Positions 9,436-19,632 are shown, counted from the first letter of the stretch. The stretch: DNA of 64,000 nt from Maribacter spongiicola (GCF_004364165.1 NZ_SOAY01000010.1:461098-525097); one strand, 5' to 3'. Made by a program: numbers and translations. The notes: a model not told the origin generated them from the letters alone.

Positions 9436-10176
9436 TTAGAACATGACTTTGTTAAAACTATGAAAGCATCTTTTTCCTGGTAATGTAGAAGCGATTTCAT
9501 TCATATATGTTTGTGGGTTTTCTTTTTCTTGATCATAATCTTCTTTTCTTACTATATGTCGCCCATCCTTATAGAAAAATTCAAAATCAAAAGCCTTCCT
9601 ATTATCAGGTTCACAACTTACACGACCGTCTGAATCAAAAATCACATTACCTGCACTGTCTTTTTTAGGAAACATAGGGTTTAGGTATCTTTCTGAATGT
9701 AAATAACTGCCATTTTCAAAATGAATGTTTTTCAAAGTGGTTTCATTTAATGTATATGTATTGGTATCGCTTAGGGCACGTGTATATATTTTAAAAGTAA
9801 GTCCGTTTTTCATTCTACTTTCAGCTACAACAATTGAATCAATGCCAATGAAATAGGTGGGTTTATAATTGACAATTTCAAATTCTACATTTTTAAGGGT
9901 TTTGTAATTTGATCCTAAAGAGGACTCTCCCATTTTAATAGAAGCATAGATGCCGTAATTTGTTTGATAGTTTTGACCTGCCATTAATAATTGCTTGCGA
10001 TTGTCATTAAAATCTATTGTGGAGCTATATTCTTCTAGTCCGTCCACTCTTTTTACAATCATTTTGACGGCATCATCTACAACGCCCATTTTTCTGTCTT
10101 GAGCATTTATGAAGAGTGTTGAAAATGAAAAGCAAAGGGCAATTACATAAGGGGTAATGTTTTTTAAAATGTTCAT
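9436..10176 (-). CDS. Secreted protein of unknown function, first gene of the two-component operon
   Basis: I do not recognise the family. The protein has a signal peptide ending in INAQ and then about 220 residues that look like a beta-rich periplasmic or surface domain, with no membrane span and no catalytic motif I can name. The C-terminus carries Cys residues in SCEPD and GKRCFHS. An in-frame ATG exists at 10197, but the predicted -7 box ends at 10203, so transcription would begin at about that ATG; the ATG at 10176, which starts directly before the hydrophobic signal (MNILKNITPYV), is much more likely. The stop lies only 3 bp before the kinase start, so it is co-transcribed with the kinase and regulator. 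This position suggests a role in sensing (a ligand-binding accessory protein) or being a target, but this is inference. Confidence 0.75.
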   Translation of the reverse strand: MNILKNITPYVIALCFSFSTLFINAQDRKMGVVDDAVKMIVKRVDGLEEYSSTIDFNDNRKQLLMAGQNYQTNYGIYASIKMGESSLGSNYKTLKNVEFEIVNYKPTYFIGIDSIVVAESRMKNGLTFKIYTRALSDTNTYTLNETTLKNIHFENGSYLHSERYLNPMFPKKDSAGNVIFDSDGRVSCEPDNRKAFDFEFFYKDGRHIVRKEDYDQEKENPQTYMNEIASTLPGKRCFHSFNKVMF

Positions 10177-10202
10177 TATTTTGTGTGTTTTGGTCATAAT
10201 CT

Positions 10203-10249
10203 CAAATTTCGCGTAAATTATTGCATTAAAAAATACCCTTTAACGGGTA
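10203..10249 (-). promoter_or_regulatory. Predicted operator and -7-like element of the two-component operon
   Basis: Palindrome TACCC (10234-10238) / GGGTA (10245-10249) around TTTAAC; read as heptamers TACCCTT and ACGGGTA with a 2-base centre. On the minus strand GAAATTTG at 10210-10203 is one base from the TAnnTTTG -7 consensus. The palindrome centre is 31.5 bp upstream of the box, exactly as at 6726-6774, although the DNA between operator and box is not similar. It probably mediates autoregulation by the LuxR-type regulator of this operon. Confidence 0.58.
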
Positions 10250-10580
10250 ATCTAAAAGTAAGAATAATTGAGGGAAAACTGTAAAAGTCAAGATTTTACT
10301 CAATAGAAGGTCTTACAATTTTCATATTCTTAAGCCCCAAAATATTTTAGTAGTTTTTGCTATTTTAGAAAGTAGAGGAGCGATGAATCTACCTTAAACC
10401 AACATTAAAAATCCCAATTTTAAGCCAAAACTGATAGCGGTTTTGTCAAGCTAATTATACGAAATTGGTCAATATTCACTATGGTCTTTGCTCTTAATTC
10501 ATAAGGTATCTGTAATAAGATTGAGATTATTATTTATATAAATCGATTCTCTTTTATCAATTTATAATTCAAATCACAAT
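10250..10580. other. Intergenic region without recognisable gene
   Basis: About 330 bp of AT-rich sequence between the two-component operon and the MATE remnant. Both strands have frequent stops in all frames and I see no remnant of the missing N-terminal half of the MATE gene, no hairpin with a T-run and no clear promoter. It is probably the scar of a deletion. Confidence 0.5.
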
Positions 10581-11405
10581 TTGTTTAATAATGTATTTGA
10601 CTATGGAATGGCAGGTGCTGCATGGGCAACTACAATCAGTTATTTTCTTTGTTTTAGCTATATCTTATATTTTTTTCTGTCTAAAAATTCTGAATTAAAA
10701 CTGAATGCCCAGTATTTCAGTATCGACTTTTCGATTATAAAAGAAATTAGCTCGCTAGGTATAGTGACACTATCTCGCCAAGCAGTGGTAAGTGTCATTT
10801 ATCTGTTGATGAACAATATTCTTTTTGATTTAGGAGGTGAGGCTATGGTAGCTGTTTACGCTATAATAGGCAGAATGTTGATGTTCGCTCTTTTTCCGGT
10901 ATTCGGCGTTACGCAAGGCTTCTTGCCAATTGCAGGTTTTAATTACGGTGCCCAAAAATATGATAGGGTAAAAGAGTCTATATATACCGCTATAAAATAT
11001 GCCGCAATTTTGGCGACGATCGTTTTCGCGGGACTCATGATTTTCCCTGCAGAAATAGCGGGACTCTTTTTAAGTAACAAACCAGATATGACTGCGCTAG
11101 AACTTGCTACGAATGCCTTTGTTATGCAAAATACTCCGTCAGCCATGCGCTGGGTATTTGCCGCTACACCGATTATTGCACTTCAGCTTATAGGTGCTGC
11201 TTACTTTCAGGCAATTGGTAAGGCTGTACCAGCTTTGCTATTAACATTATGTCGACAAGGCTTTTTCTTTATTCCTTTAATTTTAATACTACCTAATTAT
11301 CTTGGCGAATTAGGGGTGTGGATTTCCTTTCCCATTGCAGATGTACTTGCAACTATTGTTACTGGGTATTACTTGAGAAAAGAGATCAATAAAAATTTGG
11401 TTTAA
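10581..11405 (+). pseudogene. N-terminally truncated MATE family efflux transporter
   Basis: The 274 residues correspond to the second half of a MATE-type Na+ or H+ coupled drug/cation exporter: a GMAGAAWATTIS segment ending the first half, then SRQAVVSVIYLLMNN, FPVFGVTQGFLPIAGFNYGAQ (the conserved start of a repeat) and several hydrophobic helices. Family members are about 450 residues with twelve helices; here roughly the first 180 residues are absent. The frame upstream of the TTG at 10581 closes at a TAA at 10539-10541, and the first in-frame ATG is at 10608. A half-transporter is unlikely to work alone, so I call it a remnant left by deletion. No frameshift or stop is seen within the surviving part, which suggests recent loss. 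Confidence 0.75.
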
Positions 11406-11477
11406 TCTTTCTAAAAAAAAACAAACCTCAAAAAACATTTTCCGTAAGTAGCTTTAGAAACACTAAAGAATACTGTT

Positions 11478-11618
11478 ATGAATTTTATCTTATCACAATT
11501 AATTGCCGTTGCTATATTTCTATTAGCATGGAAACTTAAAGAATTGATAAACAATCAAAACACCTATGTAAAGCTACTTAAGGAAAATGCTGTTAAAGTA
11601 TCTAAGGTTAAATATTAA
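11478..11618 (+). CDS. Small predicted single-span membrane protein (46 aa)
   Basis: A 46-codon ORF starting ATG at 11478 encodes MNFILSQLIAVAIFLLAWKL followed by a charged, helical tail rich in K and N (ELINNQNTYVKLLKENAVK). One N-terminal transmembrane helix with a basic cytoplasmic tail is a sensible small membrane protein. It follows the MATE remnant by 72 bp on the same strand. Its TAA stop shares the bases TTAA (11615-11618) with the stop of the convergent hydrolase gene. There is no known family, and its coding status rests on composition and position only. Confidence 0.45.
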   Translation: MNFILSQLIAVAIFLLAWKLKELINNQNTYVKLLKENAVKVSKVKY

Positions 11619-12919
11619 TTAGCTGGTTGTGCATGTAATAACTCCATTCCGGTAGATGACCTTGGCTTAAAACCTGTCCAGTCTTTTTCATTTGAATTTT
11701 CTTGTACATCTAAAAATTGAGCGTTGTCTTGGTTTTTAAGATGCTTGCCTATAAATGCAGTTACAAAGTGCTGATTTATGTTGTTTATTTTACGTTGATC
11801 CCATGATGGCTCTGCATATCTATAGTATTCATCTATATGTAAACCTGGTGCTAATGCTTCTGCTGGTGGTGGGTTAGGGGCTACATTATGTCTTGCGTTT
11901 TGGTACGTTAGTATATATCTATCTGCATTTACTGCACCTTCGTATATTGCTTTAATACCTTTTTCATAGCCTGAAATATCATCTTGGCTTCCGGCAATGA
12001 AGAAAGTGGGAGTTTTTAATCCTTTTAAGCCTTCAGCATCCCAAACACCACGTTCCATCCCCCATGGGGCAAAAGCTACGATGGCCTTAATTCTAGCATC
12101 AGCTAATTTTTCATATTCTGCATTACCTGCTGTATTTACCGAAATTGCAGTACTACCACCTGTCATACCTGTAAAGAACTGCCCTAAACCTGCGCTATAT
12201 CCGGCTCCGCCAACATTTAATACTCCGTAGCCTCCCATAGAATACCCTATAATTGCGGTGTTGTTAGCATCTACTAATCCTTCGATTTTATTCTTAGAAC
12301 CTTTGGCGCCTAATTTTTCCATTTCATTGATAACAAAACGAATATCTTTTGGTCTGTTCAGAAGTGTGCTTTGAAACGCGTTGGCATCTTTAAAAGTAGA
12401 ATCTGTATGGTCGATTGCCGCAACAATGTATCCCTTAGACGCTAAATTCTCTGTTAAGTAGGTCATTAAATATCTAGAACCTACATAACCGTGAGACACA
12501 ACTACTAAAGGAAATTTCTTGCCTTTCAATGCTTCTGCACCTCTATAGGCTCTTCCTTTAAAAGTAAATGGTGTTAATGGCCTAAGTGAATCTCCTCTTG
12601 TACCCATTACTTCGTCATAAACTACCGTTTTTGCATCAGCACTTAAACTTGCAGGATACCAAACCTCAATAGTAATTGGTCTGTCGTAAGTTGGATCTTT
12701 GCCTTCTTTTGAGTTTAAAATATCAACTTGATTTGGGTTCACTAGGTTTACGGTTTGTACGCCAACTTTATATTCGCCTCTAGCACTTAATTCAGGTGCA
12801 TCGGGCATTTGGTCTCCGTATAAAAAATCTTGGGTTTGGGCATTTACAGTATTAATTGTCAATCCGTTAAAAAGAAAGGCAATTAACGATGCCGAAAATA
12901 AAAGCGTTCTAAATTTCAT
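11615..12919 (-). CDS. Secreted alpha/beta hydrolase (chlorophyllase / PAF-acetylhydrolase-like)
   Basis: 434 residues with a signal peptide ending VNAQ. The hydrolase fold is clear: VVVSHGYVGSRYLMTYL supplies the oxyanion HG region, IIGYSMGGYG is the nucleophile elbow with S227, IKAIVAFAPWGM follows, FFIAGSQDDI holds the likely acidic residue and QNARHNVAPNP the catalytic His. An upstream segment EVWYPASLSADAKTVVYDEVMG resembles the dienelactone-hydrolase and PAF-acetylhydrolase group, which cleave short esters or lipids. It is exported, probably to the periplasm. It stands alone and is convergent with the tiny membrane ORF at 11478. The true substrate cannot be told from sequence. Confidence 0.85.
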   Translation of the reverse strand: MKFRTLLFSASLIAFLFNGLTINTVNAQTQDFLYGDQMPDAPELSARGEYKVGVQTVNLVNPNQVDILNSKEGKDPTYDRPITIEVWYPASLSADAKTVVYDEVMGTRGDSLRPLTPFTFKGRAYRGAEALKGKKFPLVVVSHGYVGSRYLMTYLTENLASKGYIVAAIDHTDSTFKDANAFQSTLLNRPKDIRFVINEMEKLGAKGSKNKIEGLVDANNTAIIGYSMGGYGVLNVGGAGYSAGLGQFFTGMTGGSTAISVNTAGNAEYEKLADARIKAIVAFAPWGMERGVWDAEGLKGLKTPTFFIAGSQDDISGYEKGIKAIYEGAVNADRYILTYQNARHNVAPNPPPAEALAPGLHIDEYYRYAEPSWDQRKINNINQHFVTAFIGKHLKNQDNAQFLDVQENSNEKDWTGFKPRSSTGMELLHAQPAN

Positions 12920-13193
12920 AATTGTTAGTTTGTTGGCTTAAATATATGAATACTTTAAATAATTAGCACTTTCTGTTTAATATGTTGAATAAGTATTTTC
13001 TCTTAGGATACTGCTCTTGCTTGTTCTTTAATACATAGAATTATCGACCACTAATGAGAATTAAATATTGAAATGTATAACTGATTCTGAATTTGATAAT
13101 TATGCTTGTTTAGAAATGCTAATAAAATCTTAAAATCAACATTTACACAACAAAATGTTTAATTTTAGTGAAGACTAACATCAAACTATCAAA

Positions 13194-16100
13194 ATGAAAA
13201 AGCATCTTACCAATGCTGGCATTCTTATGCTGGTATTTTTTCTATTGCCATTAGCGTTACTTTCTCAAAGAAGAAGTAAATCTCAAAGTACAACACCAAC
13301 CTACCCAGAAGAATTATACTCTAGTTTAGAATATCGTTCCATAGGTCCTTATCGTGGTGGGCGTTCTGCTGCTGTTACTGGTGTACCCGGTGAACCTAAT
13401 TTATTTTACTTCGGCGCAGCTGGTGGCGGAGTCTGGAAAACACTAGATGGCGGACGTACTTGGGATAATATATCTGATGGATATTTCGGAGGAAGTATTG
13501 GTGCCGTGGAGGTTGCTAAAAGCGACCCGAATGTTATCTACGTTGGTGGTGGTGAAAAGACATTAAGAGGTAATGTGTCTTCTGGTTACGGAGTTTGGAA
13601 AACCGAAGATGGTGGTAAAACATGGATTTCTGCCGGATTGAAGAATAGTAGGCATGTACCAAGACTTCGCGTACATCCTACAGATTATAATACGGTTTAC
13701 GCTGCCGTACTTGGTGATATTTATAAGCCAACGAAAGACCGTGGTATTTATAAAAGTACAGACGGTGGTAAGAATTGGAAGCAGGTTTTGTTTGTAAATG
13801 AACAAGCAGGTGCTGTTGATTTAACTTTTGACCCTAACAATCCAAGAATTTTATATGCTTCTACATGGCATGCACAACGTACGCCTTACAGCTTAATTAG
13901 TGGTGGCGACGGTTCTGCACTTTGGAAGAGTATGGACAGCGGTGAAACTTGGACAGAGATTTCGAAAAATGAAGGTTTCCCTAAAGATACTTTAGGTATT
14001 ATAGGCGTAGCTGTGTCACCTAAAAACTCTGAAAAGGTTTGGGCAATCGTTGAAAATAAAGAAAAAGGTGGTTTATACCGCTCAGAAGATGGTGGTAAAA
14101 CATGGTCTGTTGTAAACGAGGAACGTAAAATTCGCCAACGTGCTTGGTATTACACTAGAGTATATGCCGATACACAAGATGAAGATATAGTTTATGTGCT
14201 GAACGTAAATTATCATAAGTCTACCGATGGCGGTAAGTCATTCAATACCTTCAACGCCCCACATGGTGATCATCATGATTTATGGATTTCGCCTGAAGAT
14301 TCGCAACGTATGATCATTGGCGATGATGGTGGTGCCCAAATTTCTTATGATGGTGGCGAAACTTGGAGTACCTACTACAATCAACCTACAGCACAATTTT
14401 ATAGAGTAACTACAGACAACTCTTTCCCGTACAGAATTTATGTAGCTCAACAAGATAATTCTACATTACGTATTGATCACAGAAGTGATGAAAATAGTAT
14501 TGGTGATGGTAATTGGGAAGAAACTGCCGGTGGTGAATCTGCTTGGATAGCCGTTGACCCTAAAGACAACGATATAGTATATGGTGGTAGTTATGACGGA
14601 TTCTTAACTAGAGTAAATCATAAAACAGGTACTGTAAGAGGTATAAATGTTTGGCCAGACAACCCAATGGGTGCTGGTGCAGAAGCAATGAAATATCGTT
14701 TTCAATGGAATTTCCCTATTCTGTTCAGTAGACATAATCCGAAGAAATTATACACTTTTTCTAACTACGTGCATGTTACCGAAAATGAAGGACAAAGCTG
14801 GGAGGTTTTAAGTGGAGATTTGACTAGAAACGACCCAACAAAATTAGGTTCTAGTGGCGGACCAATTACGCAAGATAATACGAGTGTTGAATATTACTGT
14901 ACCATTTTTACGGCAAATGAGAGTCCGTTGAAAGAGGGCATTCTTTGGGTAGGTAGTGATGACGGATTAATTCATGTTTCTAAAGATTCTGGTGCTACTT
15001 GGGATAATGTTACGCCTGCAAATATGCCAGAATGGAATATGATAAACAGTATCGAGCCTTCTAATTTTGATGAGGGTACATGTTATGTAGCCGCTACTAG
15101 ATATAAGTTAGGTGATTTTCAACCATACTTATATAAAACGACTGATTACGGTAAAACGTGGACAAAAATAACGAACGGTATTCCTTCAGAACATTTTACA
15201 AGGGTAGTTCGTGAAGATCCTAAAAAGAAAGGTTTATTATACGCAGGTACAGAAACAGGTATGTATGTTTCTTTTAACGACGGTGCTAGTTGGTCTCCTT
15301 TTCAAATGAACTTACCAATTGTACCTATTACCGATTTAACGATTAAAGATGATAATTTAATTGTAGCTACACAAGGTCGTAGTCTGTGGATTATTGATGA
15401 TTTAACGGTGCTTCATCAATTAGATGACAGTAAAAAGAACGCGAATACTGTTTTGTTCAAACCAAAAGATTCTTACCGCACAAAAGGTAGGGCTTCTAAA
15501 AAACCTTCTAAAACTTCAGGACAGAATTTAGAGAACGGTGTAATTACTCATTTTCTAATGAAAAACTATTCTGAGAAAGACACGGTTCAGTTGACGTATA
15601 CGAGCATGGCTGGCGATACATTGGCTAACTACAGTTCTGCGGCTAAGAAAAAAGATAAAAAGTTAGAGGTTAAAAAAGGCGGGAATACTTTCGTCTGGGA
15701 TACACGCGGTAAAGGGGCTGAAAAACTAGAAGGAATGATTTTCTGGTGGGCAAGTTTAGACGGTGCAAAAGCAGTACCTGGTGATTATAAAGTTCATTTA
15801 AATGTGAACGGAACAAATAGTAGCAAAACGTTCACCATTTTACCAGACCCAAGAGCAGAAAGTTCTGTAGCTGAAATGCAAGAGCAGTTCGATTTTATTA
15901 CTGATATCAATACAACCATTGAACATGCGCATCAATCTATTAAGAAGATTAGAAACGTAACTGCGCAACTGAATTCGTTTACTGAACAGTATAAAGATGA
16001 TGACAGAACCAAAGATTTGGTAGAAAAGGCAAAAGCCATGAAAGACAAACTTGGTGAAGTAGAAAAAGCATTGTACCAAACTCAGAACAGAAGTGGTCAA

Positions 16101-16337
16101 GATCCTTTGAATTTCCCTATTAAATTGACGAATAAATTGGGTCATTTAAATAGTTTGGTTTCTATAGGTGATTTCCCGCCTACGGAGCAAGATGTTGCTG
16201 TAAAGAACGAATTGACAGCTAAGATCAATAAAGAGCTTCAAATATTTGATAGCGTAATATCATCAGAGCTTCAAGAATTTAATAAAGGTTTTAATGAGTT
16301 GAATTTGAATTACTTGTTCATTGATGAAAGTAAGTAA
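13194..16337 (+). CDS. Secreted sortilin/VPS10-like BNR-repeat protein (glycosyl-hydrolase-like), copy 1
   Basis: 1,047 residues with an N-terminal signal peptide (hydrophobic stretch followed by LLSQ). It then reads RSIGPYRGGRSAAVTGVPG and runs through many BNR/Asp-box units such as [24 protein letters not shown] and TTDYGKTW, spread over about 50-730, which build one or two large beta-propellers of the sortilin (VPS10) type. Residues about 740-890 look like an Ig-like or FN3-like domain (FVWDTRGKGAEKLEGMIFWWASLDG), and the last 150 are helical. Databases often call this family glycosyl hydrolase, but I see no defined catalytic site. The next gene is a full-length paralogue, so the pair arose by tandem duplication. 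It is probably periplasmic or surface-exposed, possibly in peptide or glycan handling. Confidence 0.88.
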   Translation: MKKHLTNAGILMLVFFLLPLALLSQRRSKSQSTTPTYPEELYSSLEYRSIGPYRGGRSAAVTGVPGEPNLFYFGAAGGGVWKTLDGGRTWDNISDGYFGGSIGAVEVAKSDPNVIYVGGGEKTLRGNVSSGYGVWKTEDGGKTWISAGLKNSRHVPRLRVHPTDYNTVYAAVLGDIYKPTKDRGIYKSTDGGKNWKQVLFVNEQAGAVDLTFDPNNPRILYASTWHAQRTPYSLISGGDGSALWKSMDSGETWTEISKNEGFPKDTLGIIGVAVSPKNSEKVWAIVENKEKGGLYRSEDGGKTWSVVNEERKIRQRAWYYTRVYADTQDEDIVYVLNVNYHKSTDGGKSFNTFNAPHGDHHDLWISPEDSQRMIIGDDGGAQISYDGGETWSTYYNQPTAQFYRVTTDNSFPYRIYVAQQDNSTLRIDHRSDENSIGDGNWEETAGGESAWIAVDPKDNDIVYGGSYDGFLTRVNHKTGTVRGINVWPDNPMGAGAEAMKYRFQWNFPILFSRHNPKKLYTFSNYVHVTENEGQSWEVLSGDLTRNDPTKLGSSGGPITQDNTSVEYYCTIFTANESPLKEGILWVGSDDGLIHVSKDSGATWDNVTPANMPEWNMINSIEPSNFDEGTCYVAATRYKLGDFQPYLYKTTDYGKTWTKITNGIPSEHFTRVVREDPKKKGLLYAGTETGMYVSFNDGASWSPFQMNLPIVPITDLTIKDDNLIVATQGRSLWIIDDLTVLHQLDDSKKNANTVLFKPKDSYRTKGRASKKPSKTSGQNLENGVITHFLMKNYSEKDTVQLTYTSMAGDTLANYSSAAKKKDKKLEVKKGGNTFVWDTRGKGAEKLEGMIFWWASLDGAKAVPGDYKVHLNVNGTNSSKTFTILPDPRAESSVAEMQEQFDFITDINTTIEHAHQSIKKIRNVTAQLNSFTEQYKDDDRTKDLVEKAKAMKDKLGEVEKALYQTQNRSGQDPLNFPIKLTNKLGHLNSLVSIGDFPPTEQDVAVKNELTAKINKELQIFDSVISSELQEFNKGFNELNLNYLFIDESK

Positions 16338-16385
16338 AGTGCAATACAGTTATTTTGAGTGAATTTTTGAAATATGAAAAAATTA

Positions 16386-16432
16386 GTATCGAGAATCCTT
16401 TTGTGTTCCAAATAGTTCTCGATACAATTTTT
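16386..16432 (+). terminator. Hairpin with T-run between the two BNR-repeat genes
   Basis: GTATCGAGAA (16386-16395) pairs perfectly with TTCTCGATAC (16416-16425) around a 20-base loop and is followed by AATTTTT. It fits a factor-independent terminator or partial terminator after the first sortilin-like gene, so the second copy may have its own promoter. Confidence 0.55.
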
Positions 16433-16506
16433 CTTTACGTTTTACTCCAAGAAAAACCACTCGAACTGACCATTTAAACACCAAAACAACAACCAAACAA
16501 ACTATA

Positions 16507-19500
16507 ATGAAAAAACAACTACTCTTTTTTATGGCGGTACTGGCAACCACCATAACTTTTGCGCAGACAGCGAACGATTATTTTGAACCTTTAAAATTTA
16601 GAAATATTGGTCCGTTTAGAGGTGGGCGTTCTGTAACTGCTACGGGGGTTATCGGTGACCCTATGACCTACTATATGGGTACAACCGGTGGCGGAGTTTG
16701 GAAAACAGAATCTGCAGGGCAACGCTGGGAGAATATTTCTGATGGCTTTTTTGAATTAGGATCGGTTGGTGCTGTTTCGGTATCGGCATCGAATCCGAAT
16801 ATTGTTTATGTGGGTATGGGCGAACATGCGCCACGTGGGGTTATGACATCTTACGGAGACGGAGTATATAAATCTACAGATGCTGGTAAAACATGGAAGA
16901 AAATGGGACTTGAAAAAACCCAACATATTTCACGAATTATCATCCATCCTACAAATCCTGATATTGTCTATGTTGCGGCACAAGGGGCTCTTTTTGAAGG
17001 GAATGCTGAACGCGGAATCTACAAATCGGTAGATGGTGGTAAGACTTGGAAAAACACACTGTTTGTAAACAATCTTACCGGAGCTTCTGAACTTTCTATG
17101 GATGCTAGCTATCCTGAAATAATGTATGCTGCCATGTGGGAACATCAACGTAAACCGAATATGGTAGTCAGTGGGGGTGAAGGTAGTGGACTATATAAGT
17201 CTACCGATGCCGGAGAAACTTGGAAAAAGATACATAAAGGACTACCTGAAGAAAAAGGGAAAATGGCCATAGCTGTTAGTGCTTCGAATTCCAACAAAGT
17301 CTATGCTTTGATAGAAAGTGATTCCGATGCCGATAAAGGTGGCTTATTCGTTTCTAACGATGCAGGCGGATCTTGGACAATGGTTAGTGGAGATAACCGA
17401 TTAGTGCAACGTGCGTGGTATTATATTGAGGTTTTCGTAGATCCTAATGATGAGGATACCGTTTATGTTTTAAGTGCACCAGCACTACGTTCTGAAGATG
17501 GCGGTAAAACATGGGAAAATGTTGAGGTTGCCCATGGCGATACGCACGATTTATGGATTAACCCTGCAAATTCTAAAAACATGATTTTGGCAGATGATGG
17601 TGGCGCATCTGTTTCTTTTGATTATGGTAATACATGGTCAACACAAAGTAACATGCCTACTGCACAATTTTACCGTATTAGTGTAGATAATCTGTTTCCT
17701 TATAATATTTATGGAGGTCAGCAAGATAATAGGTCAGTTAAAATCGCTAGCCTTTCTGCAGGTAGCGGTAGTATTACCTCTAGGGACTGGACAGATTCTG
17801 CTGGTGGCGAAAGTGCCTTTTTAGCCTTTGATCCCGATAACCCAAGGTATGTAATGGGAGGTCAATATTTGGGTACGGTTGAGGTAATGGATATGGAGTC
17901 TAAGGCAGCAACTCAGATTATGCAGGCGCCAATTCAATATTTAGGTCGCCAGGCTAGAGATATGAGGTATTTGTTTAACTGGAATGCACCAATTATTGCT
18001 TCTACACATGAATTGGGCACCTTTTATCACGGAGCGCAATATGTATTTAGAACTCGTGATATGGGTCTTACTTGGGATAAAATATCTGATGATCTTACCC
18101 GAGATATCGATGCAAAACAAGGCAATGGTGGTGGACCATATACGAACGAAGCTGTGGGTGCTGAAAACTACGGTACACTGGCTTATATTTTAGAATCTCC
18201 GCATGAAAAAGGATATATCTGGACCGGTAGTGATGACGGATTGGTACACTTGACCAAAAACGGAGGCGAAACTTGGGAAAATGTAACCCCTAAAGGATTA
18301 AAAGAATGCTTGATTAATGCCATAGAAGTTTCTCCGCATGACCCTGCAACGGCTTACATTGCTACAACAAGATATAAGTTCAATGACTACACGCCTGGTT
18401 TTTACAAAACAACCGACTACGGTAAAACTTGGACGGCTATAAACTCCGGTATTCCATATGGTGCTTTTACGCGTGTAGTGCGTGAAGATAAATTTAAGAA
18501 AGACCTATTATATGCAGGAACGGAAAAAGGAATCTATGCATCTTGGAACGGTGGTAAATCTTGGGAGCCTTTTCAATTGAATTTACCGAAAACACCTATT
18601 ACAGATTTAAAAATGCATAAAGGCGATATGGTGGTTGCTACTTCTGGTCGTTCTTTTTGGATTCTTGATGATGTGGTTGCTCTTGGGCAGTATCAGCCTT
18701 CTAAAACGGGACTCCAAATTCTAAAACCAAAAGATGCTTATAATGGTTCATGGGGTAGCCCACTGAGTGGTAATTCTGATAAATTTACCGGTAGCGATAC
18801 TTTTGAGGGTATTAACCCTGCTAACGGGGTGGTGTTATATTATGAGCTCCCAAAATTAGCAGATAGTACGGCTATAACTTTAGAAGTTTCTGATGCTAAA
18901 GGAAAGGTGATCAGAACCATTAGTTCAGAAAAAGACCCCACATACAAACCACATAATGGTGGTAGTGCGCCACCAGCACCAGTGTTGAGTAAGAAGACAG
19001 GGTTGAACCGCTTTGTATGGGATTTGAAAAATGCGATAATGCCAGGTATACCGGGTGTTTATATTGAAGCAGGTTTCAGCGGACATAAAGTATCTCCTGG
19101 TACATATACTTTTAAATTAAATGTTGATGGGCAAACAGTTTCTACTACAGGTACAATTAATGAAGTGCCTACCTATGAAACAAAACCTGGTCAGTACGAA
19201 GAATATGATGCTTTTATGACGACTGCAGAAGCAGAGTTAACCGAAATGCACAATATGATCAATCAATTATATACCGCTCAAAACGATTTAACCGAAGTGT
19301 TGAAAAAGGTGACCGATCCTAACGTGAAAGCTGCTGGTGGGAAGTTACTTGCAGATATGAAAGCGTGGGATGGTGATATGGTACAGCGTAAGTCTCAAGC
19401 GTATGATGATGTAGAGAATTTTCCGAATAAGTTTTCTGCCGAGTACATATTTATGATTAATCAGACGAATAGTGGTATTCCAAGATTGAACAAGGCTAGC

Positions 19501-19632
19501 AAAGATCGTAAGGCTGAATTAGACGCGCAATGGACCGGTTTAAAAGCCAAAGGAAAGCAATTTATCAACACTGCTATACCTGCTTATAATAAAACGTTAT
19601 GGGAAGCGGGAGTTGGTGCGATAAGATTATAA
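16507..19632 (+). CDS. Secreted sortilin/VPS10-like BNR-repeat protein (glycosyl-hydrolase-like), copy 2
   Basis: 1,041 residues, paralogous over its whole length to 13194-16337. Signal peptide ends TFAQ. The start of the mature part, [18 protein letters not shown], matches the first copy, followed by Asp-box repeats ([32 protein letters not shown]) over about 50-710. Both proteins share the segment [11 protein letters not shown] / [11 protein letters not shown] and a C-terminal Ig-like region with [16 protein letters not shown], then a helical tail. Long identical motifs with clearly different surfaces suggest old duplication and separate substrates. It is probably exported. There is no catalytic motif I can assign; the 'glycosyl hydrolase' name used for relatives is not supported by the sequence itself. 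Confidence 0.88.
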   Translation: MKKQLLFFMAVLATTITFAQTANDYFEPLKFRNIGPFRGGRSVTATGVIGDPMTYYMGTTGGGVWKTESAGQRWENISDGFFELGSVGAVSVSASNPNIVYVGMGEHAPRGVMTSYGDGVYKSTDAGKTWKKMGLEKTQHISRIIIHPTNPDIVYVAAQGALFEGNAERGIYKSVDGGKTWKNTLFVNNLTGASELSMDASYPEIMYAAMWEHQRKPNMVVSGGEGSGLYKSTDAGETWKKIHKGLPEEKGKMAIAVSASNSNKVYALIESDSDADKGGLFVSNDAGGSWTMVSGDNRLVQRAWYYIEVFVDPNDEDTVYVLSAPALRSEDGGKTWENVEVAHGDTHDLWINPANSKNMILADDGGASVSFDYGNTWSTQSNMPTAQFYRISVDNLFPYNIYGGQQDNRSVKIASLSAGSGSITSRDWTDSAGGESAFLAFDPDNPRYVMGGQYLGTVEVMDMESKAATQIMQAPIQYLGRQARDMRYLFNWNAPIIASTHELGTFYHGAQYVFRTRDMGLTWDKISDDLTRDIDAKQGNGGGPYTNEAVGAENYGTLAYILESPHEKGYIWTGSDDGLVHLTKNGGETWENVTPKGLKECLINAIEVSPHDPATAYIATTRYKFNDYTPGFYKTTDYGKTWTAINSGIPYGAFTRVVREDKFKKDLLYAGTEKGIYASWNGGKSWEPFQLNLPKTPITDLKMHKGDMVVATSGRSFWILDDVVALGQYQPSKTGLQILKPKDAYNGSWGSPLSGNSDKFTGSDTFEGINPANGVVLYYELPKLADSTAITLEVSDAKGKVIRTISSEKDPTYKPHNGGSAPPAPVLSKKTGLNRFVWDLKNAIMPGIPGVYIEAGFSGHKVSPGTYTFKLNVDGQTVSTTGTINEVPTYETKPGQYEEYDAFMTTAEAELTEMHNMINQLYTAQNDLTEVLKKVTDPNVKAAGGKLLADMKAWDGDMVQRKSQAYDDVENFPNKFSAEYIFMINQTNSGIPRLNKASKDRKAELDAQWTGLKAKGKQFINTAIPAYNKTLWEAGVGAIRL

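Noticed and set aside
10581-11405. A complete half-size transporter that could work as a dimer.
   Set aside because: The missing part is the first repeat of a normal MATE protein, the start is a TTG within a conserved segment, and an in-frame stop lies 42 bases upstream; truncation is the simpler reading.
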